The translations under genes and the position numbers were made by a program. From positions 1 to 28,673 of the forward strand of contig JWZX01002520.1 in the NCBI GenBank assembly GCA_001275005.1: a stretch of DNA of 28,673 bases, read 5' to 3'. The stretch comes from Chrysochromulina tobinii. Taxonomy: Eukaryota > Haptophyta > Prymnesiales > Chrysochromulinaceae. Under the pieces are notes generated by a model. The model saw only the letters and a list, made by a program, of their open reading frames with translations, searched no databases and was not told the origin of the DNA. Within the stretch, counting starts at the first letter, position 1; each line of letters opens with the position of its first letter. Shown here piece by piece: positions 27,401 through 28,673 of this stretch.

Positions 27401-28483
27401 CACGATGACGTGGGTGATGCCCTGCAGTGTGGGGTCCTCCTCAAGGCGGCGAGTCAGGATCCCTGTGGTGCAGAAGAGCAAAGCCGTCGCCGCCGATGTA
27501 CAGCTCTCGAGCCGGATGGAGTAGCCCACCGTGCCACCCACGGACTCGCCGCGCTCGGACGCGACGCGATCAGCAACGCCGAGGGCCGAAATGCGCCGCG
27601 GCTGCGTGCAGATGATCGAGCAGGGCTCTCCGCGTGTGGCCGCGTCCTCAAGGATGTACTGAGGCACCTGCGTGCTTTTGCCGCATCCCGTCTCGCCCTC
27701 GACCACAACCACTTGGTGCGCACGGACTGCGTCGAGCAAGACGGGCCGGTGCGCAAACACAGGCAAGCTCTCGCGCTGCTGACGGTGAGGTGAACCCGCC
27801 GGCGGAGGTGGCACGCGCGGCTCAGGGCCGCGCCTGGCACGATGCTGCGAAGAGCCGCCGTCGGTGGTCGAGGTGGCGTTCGCGGTGTCATCATCGTCAT
27901 CGTCGGCGTCGCCGTCGGGGCGAGGCACGACGTGCTCCTCGTCGCAGGGCAGCTCGGCCGAGCACTCCCACTCCTCGAACCAGACAACGACCGTTTCGTC
28001 GCCAAACTCTTCCACAACCGCGTCGTACCACTCGCCATCCTCCTCCCAAAGAGCCAGCACACGATCGCCCACATCAAGACCCTCCTCCTCCTCCTCGCCC
28101 TCGTCCTCGTCCGCCGCCTCCCGCAGCGCGCGGCGCACGAGCGCCTCATCGGCGTTGCCGATGCCCACTGCCACGCTGCCATCATCCTTTGGCTTGGCAT
28201 TGGCCTGCTTCGCCGTCGACTTCTTGATCACCGCCTTGGTCTTACCTTTGTCGCCGCCGCCGCCGCCGCCGCCGCCCTTGCCGCCGCCCTTGCCACTGCG
28301 CTTGCCACCGCCCTTGCCGCCGCCCTTGCCGCCGCCCTTGCCGCCGCCTCCTGTGGCTTTCTTGGTGACCAGCCGTCCGTTGACATAATTGCCAAAATTC
28401 AGCGGCCTGCCTACCTTGTCGTACTTGATCGCGCCCCGGCCGCCTCCGCGGCCACCGCCGCGGCCTCGACCTCCGCCTCCCAT
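24497..28483 (-). CDS. DExH-box RNA helicase (DHX36/DHX57/DHX29-like) with Tudor-like domain, about 1328 aa
   Basis: The ATG is at 28483. Order, with approximate residues: Gly/Arg-rich start with a Gly-Lys repeat (1-85); Tudor-like domain (136-188; VGDRVLALWEEDGEWYDA then VVWFEEWE); RecA1 with motif I GETGCGKST (263-271), TQPRR, motif II DEVH (362-365) and motif III SAT (395-397); a Gly-rich insert (450-500); the helical INVDLVVELLRYLL segment; a second insert with a pure Gly run and two DG-YT-EF-YG-EWD motifs (585-735); RecA2 with VFLPGFKEI, motif V ATNIAETAIT and motif VI QRRGRAGR (851-858); then HA2/winged-helix and the C-terminal OB-fold (HPSSVN ... LVFAEKVKTTQIYVRD ... LLFGG-like LMLFGG). 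Family members unwind RNA or G-quadruplexes using NTP. The core is intact, so it should be active. The Tudor-like domain could bind methylated Arg/Lys; the ligand is unknown. Confidence 0.93.
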   Translation of the reverse strand: MGGGGRGRGGGRGGGRGAIKYDKVGRPLNFGNYVNGRLVTKKATGGGGKGGGKGGGKGGGKRSGKGGGKGGGGGGGGDKGKTKAVIKKSTAKQANAKPKDDGSVAVGIGNADEALVRRALREAADEDEGEEEEEGLDVGDRVLALWEEDGEWYDAVVEEFGDETVVVWFEEWECSAELPCDEEHVVPRPDGDADDDDDDTANATSTTDGGSSQHRARRGPEPRVPPPPAGSPHRQQRESLPVFAHRPVLLDAVRAHQVVVVEGETGCGKSTQVPQYILEDAATRGEPCSIICTQPRRISALGVADRVASERGESVGGTVGYSIRLESCTSAATALLFCTTGILTRRLEEDPTLQGITHVIVDEVHERSVESDFLLMVLRDLLVKRPELRLVLMSATLDADLFASYFDVRGRRPPTVRVPGRTFPVTQLFLEDALELTRHKVRPGTDWAKRGGGGGGKGGGGGGKGGGGGGGKGGSGGGGETPRGGKGGGGGKGQGGGGAAALPDGERSAEELLERYPAYSECTRLAMASSDLGQINVDLVVELLRYLLRLGSPAELARWAEAKERAGSAPPPPIPGAELDAELPARDGGGGGGGGGGGGGGGGGGGGRNGKQRGAGAGAAEAQAPAAAEECRLDINDGKPYTRQEFVDEYGGLREWDLAKPAPAPKLSGPQPSAQPTPEPEERRLSADGERYTKAEFYSFYGSYKEWDAAAQQPPSKPPKAKAKAGGGDGGGVVDGVADAILVFLPGFKEIQTLHEALLATRELGAEPQRSWVLPLHGLLPPEEQRKVFERPTGGARKIVLATNIAETAITVDDVSYVVDCGRMKEKRFDAAKRMESLEDCLISRANAKQRRGRAGRVRPGVAFHLITRHTHDDTCDGAQLPEIKRIPLERLVLTIKRLGYKESAAAVCARLLDPPERASVGEAVRSLVAMEAIDQSGGGEELTPLGAHLACLPTDARLGKFILLGAIFGVVDEALTIAATLSHRTPFIAPFDKRDAADAAKRSFSVGQSDHLAALNAYRQFDSLPGNGKYDFARANFLGIKSLQTIGQLKRQLLELLSDAGFVRPGLRARAVEAAGRRAGGTDGVEVAVRLGLNAALASPPPPQRRGGGGGGEGEGGSDRLGASALAAAAESANQAMANGALVKALLCAALYPQVVLVESKENGGKGGGKGGGGKGGGGAPKFLIREAGVAEPVAVALHPSSVNARETRFESKYLVFAEKVKTTQIYVRDSSPVSPYALMLFGGGLTLEGAARGARDTPRTEATLAVDTWIRFRVPYRMHELILDIRQRLRELLMKKIERPEVELSAAGKAIMEAVTALLGAPPPDL
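26351..26590 (-). other. Two DG-YT-EF-YG-EWD motifs inside the helicase
   Basis: Two related segments, at about 26590-26504 and 26440-26351, encode the pattern R-L-x(2-3)-DG-x2-YT-x2-EF-x3-YG-x3-EWD-x-A, separated by a Pro-rich spacer. I recall similar short motifs in algal and dinoflagellate proteins of unrelated function, which I cannot verify here. Confidence 0.75.
26663..26722 (-). repeat. Coding poly-Gly run in helicase
   Basis: About twenty successive GGN codons (GGC/GGA/GGT mixed) encode pure glycine between RecA1 and RecA2. Mixed codons argue against very recent triplet expansion. Confidence 0.85.
26990..27133 (-). repeat. Coding Gly/Lys-rich repeat, helicase insert 1
   Basis: Repeated GGGGGGK-like units directly after the RecA1 segment DWAKR, with interspersed Thr-Pro-Arg. 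It interrupts the region where related helicases have a short loop. Confidence 0.8.
28244..28351 (-). repeat. Coding Gly/Lys repeat, helicase N-terminus
   Basis: Tandem GGGK units (12-bp period, GCCGCCCTTGCC on the plus strand) encode a flexible basic tail that could bind nucleic acid. Confidence 0.8.
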
Positions 28484-28673
28484 GTCGGGCCTTGGACCCT
28501 CCGTCGGGCGCTTCTAGGGCCAGGGGCCGAACGCGGTCGCAGGGCGACGCGCTGGGTTCATTTCGTACCGGTAAGATTCAGTGGTCACCGGGGTGATCCT
28601 GTCAGTTCACGCTCTGTACCGGACGCAAAGGCCTCTGTAGCGGCCCCTCTCATAGAGATTGGGGAAGGTGCGG
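28484..28673. promoter_or_regulatory. Upstream region of the helicase gene
   Basis: 190 bp 5' of the helicase ATG to the window end. No ORF, tRNA or clear core promoter element. CCGGTGACCAC-like and TACCGG words recur (near 28566, 28580 and 28617), of unknown meaning. Confidence 0.3.

Noticed and set aside
24928-28200. Several Arg/Ser/Pro-rich ORFs overlapping the helicase
   Set aside because: They are alternate-frame shadows of a gene with all helicase motifs in one frame.

Overview
The window reads as nuclear DNA of a GC-rich, compact, mostly intron-poor unicellular eukaryote. It holds replication factor C subunit 2, RCC1 repeats, a Tudor/DExH RNA helicase, a WW domain, a SERF/4F5-type N-terminus and organelle-type presequences, so it is not bacterial. 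Very GC-rich codons, long Ala/Gly/Pro low-complexity tracts, a hybrid histidine kinase and a short DG-YT-EF-YG-EWD motif that I associate with algal and dinoflagellate proteins all point to a microalga. A haptophyte or similar lineage is my guess, but the sequence alone does not settle it.

Layout: (1) 3-1841 (+), 3' part of a hybrid histidine kinase/response regulator. (2) 1842-5083, 3.2 kb without a confident gene; it has lower GC, weak overlapping ORFs on both strands and splice-like signals on the minus strand. (3) 5084-9100 (-), a large Pro/Ala-rich repeat protein, head to head with (4) 9290-10996 (+), a WW-domain coiled-coil protein. (5) 11142-13241 (+), an RCC1-repeat coiled-coil protein. 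(6) 13566-14747 (-), an NADPH:quinone reductase-like MDR enzyme, and (7) 14822-15700 (-), an RraA-family protein; both have presequence-like N-termini. (8) 15926-16786 (+), a SERF-like N-terminus with a long acidic tail. (9) 17549-20584 (-), a coiled-coil/Ala-Glu-rich protein with a KEN box and a basic NLS-like cluster. (10) 20789-21904 (-), RFC2. (11) 22098-24176 (+), a leucine-rich-repeat protein. (12) 24497-28483 (-), a DExH helicase with a Tudor-like domain. All ten of these complete genes can be read as single uninterrupted exons.

The genes do not form one pathway. The organisation is notable: three head-to-head pairs share intergenic regions of about 190-225 bp, and same-strand neighbours are separated by only 74-204 bp. 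The most suggestive functional link is the divergent pair at 5.1-11.0 kb, where one protein has a WW domain and the other carries a PPxY motif, the classical WW ligand. I see no CRISPR array, rRNA, tRNA or intact mobile element. Several ORFs that look longer use GTG or TTG as first codon; I moved those starts to the first plausible ATG.
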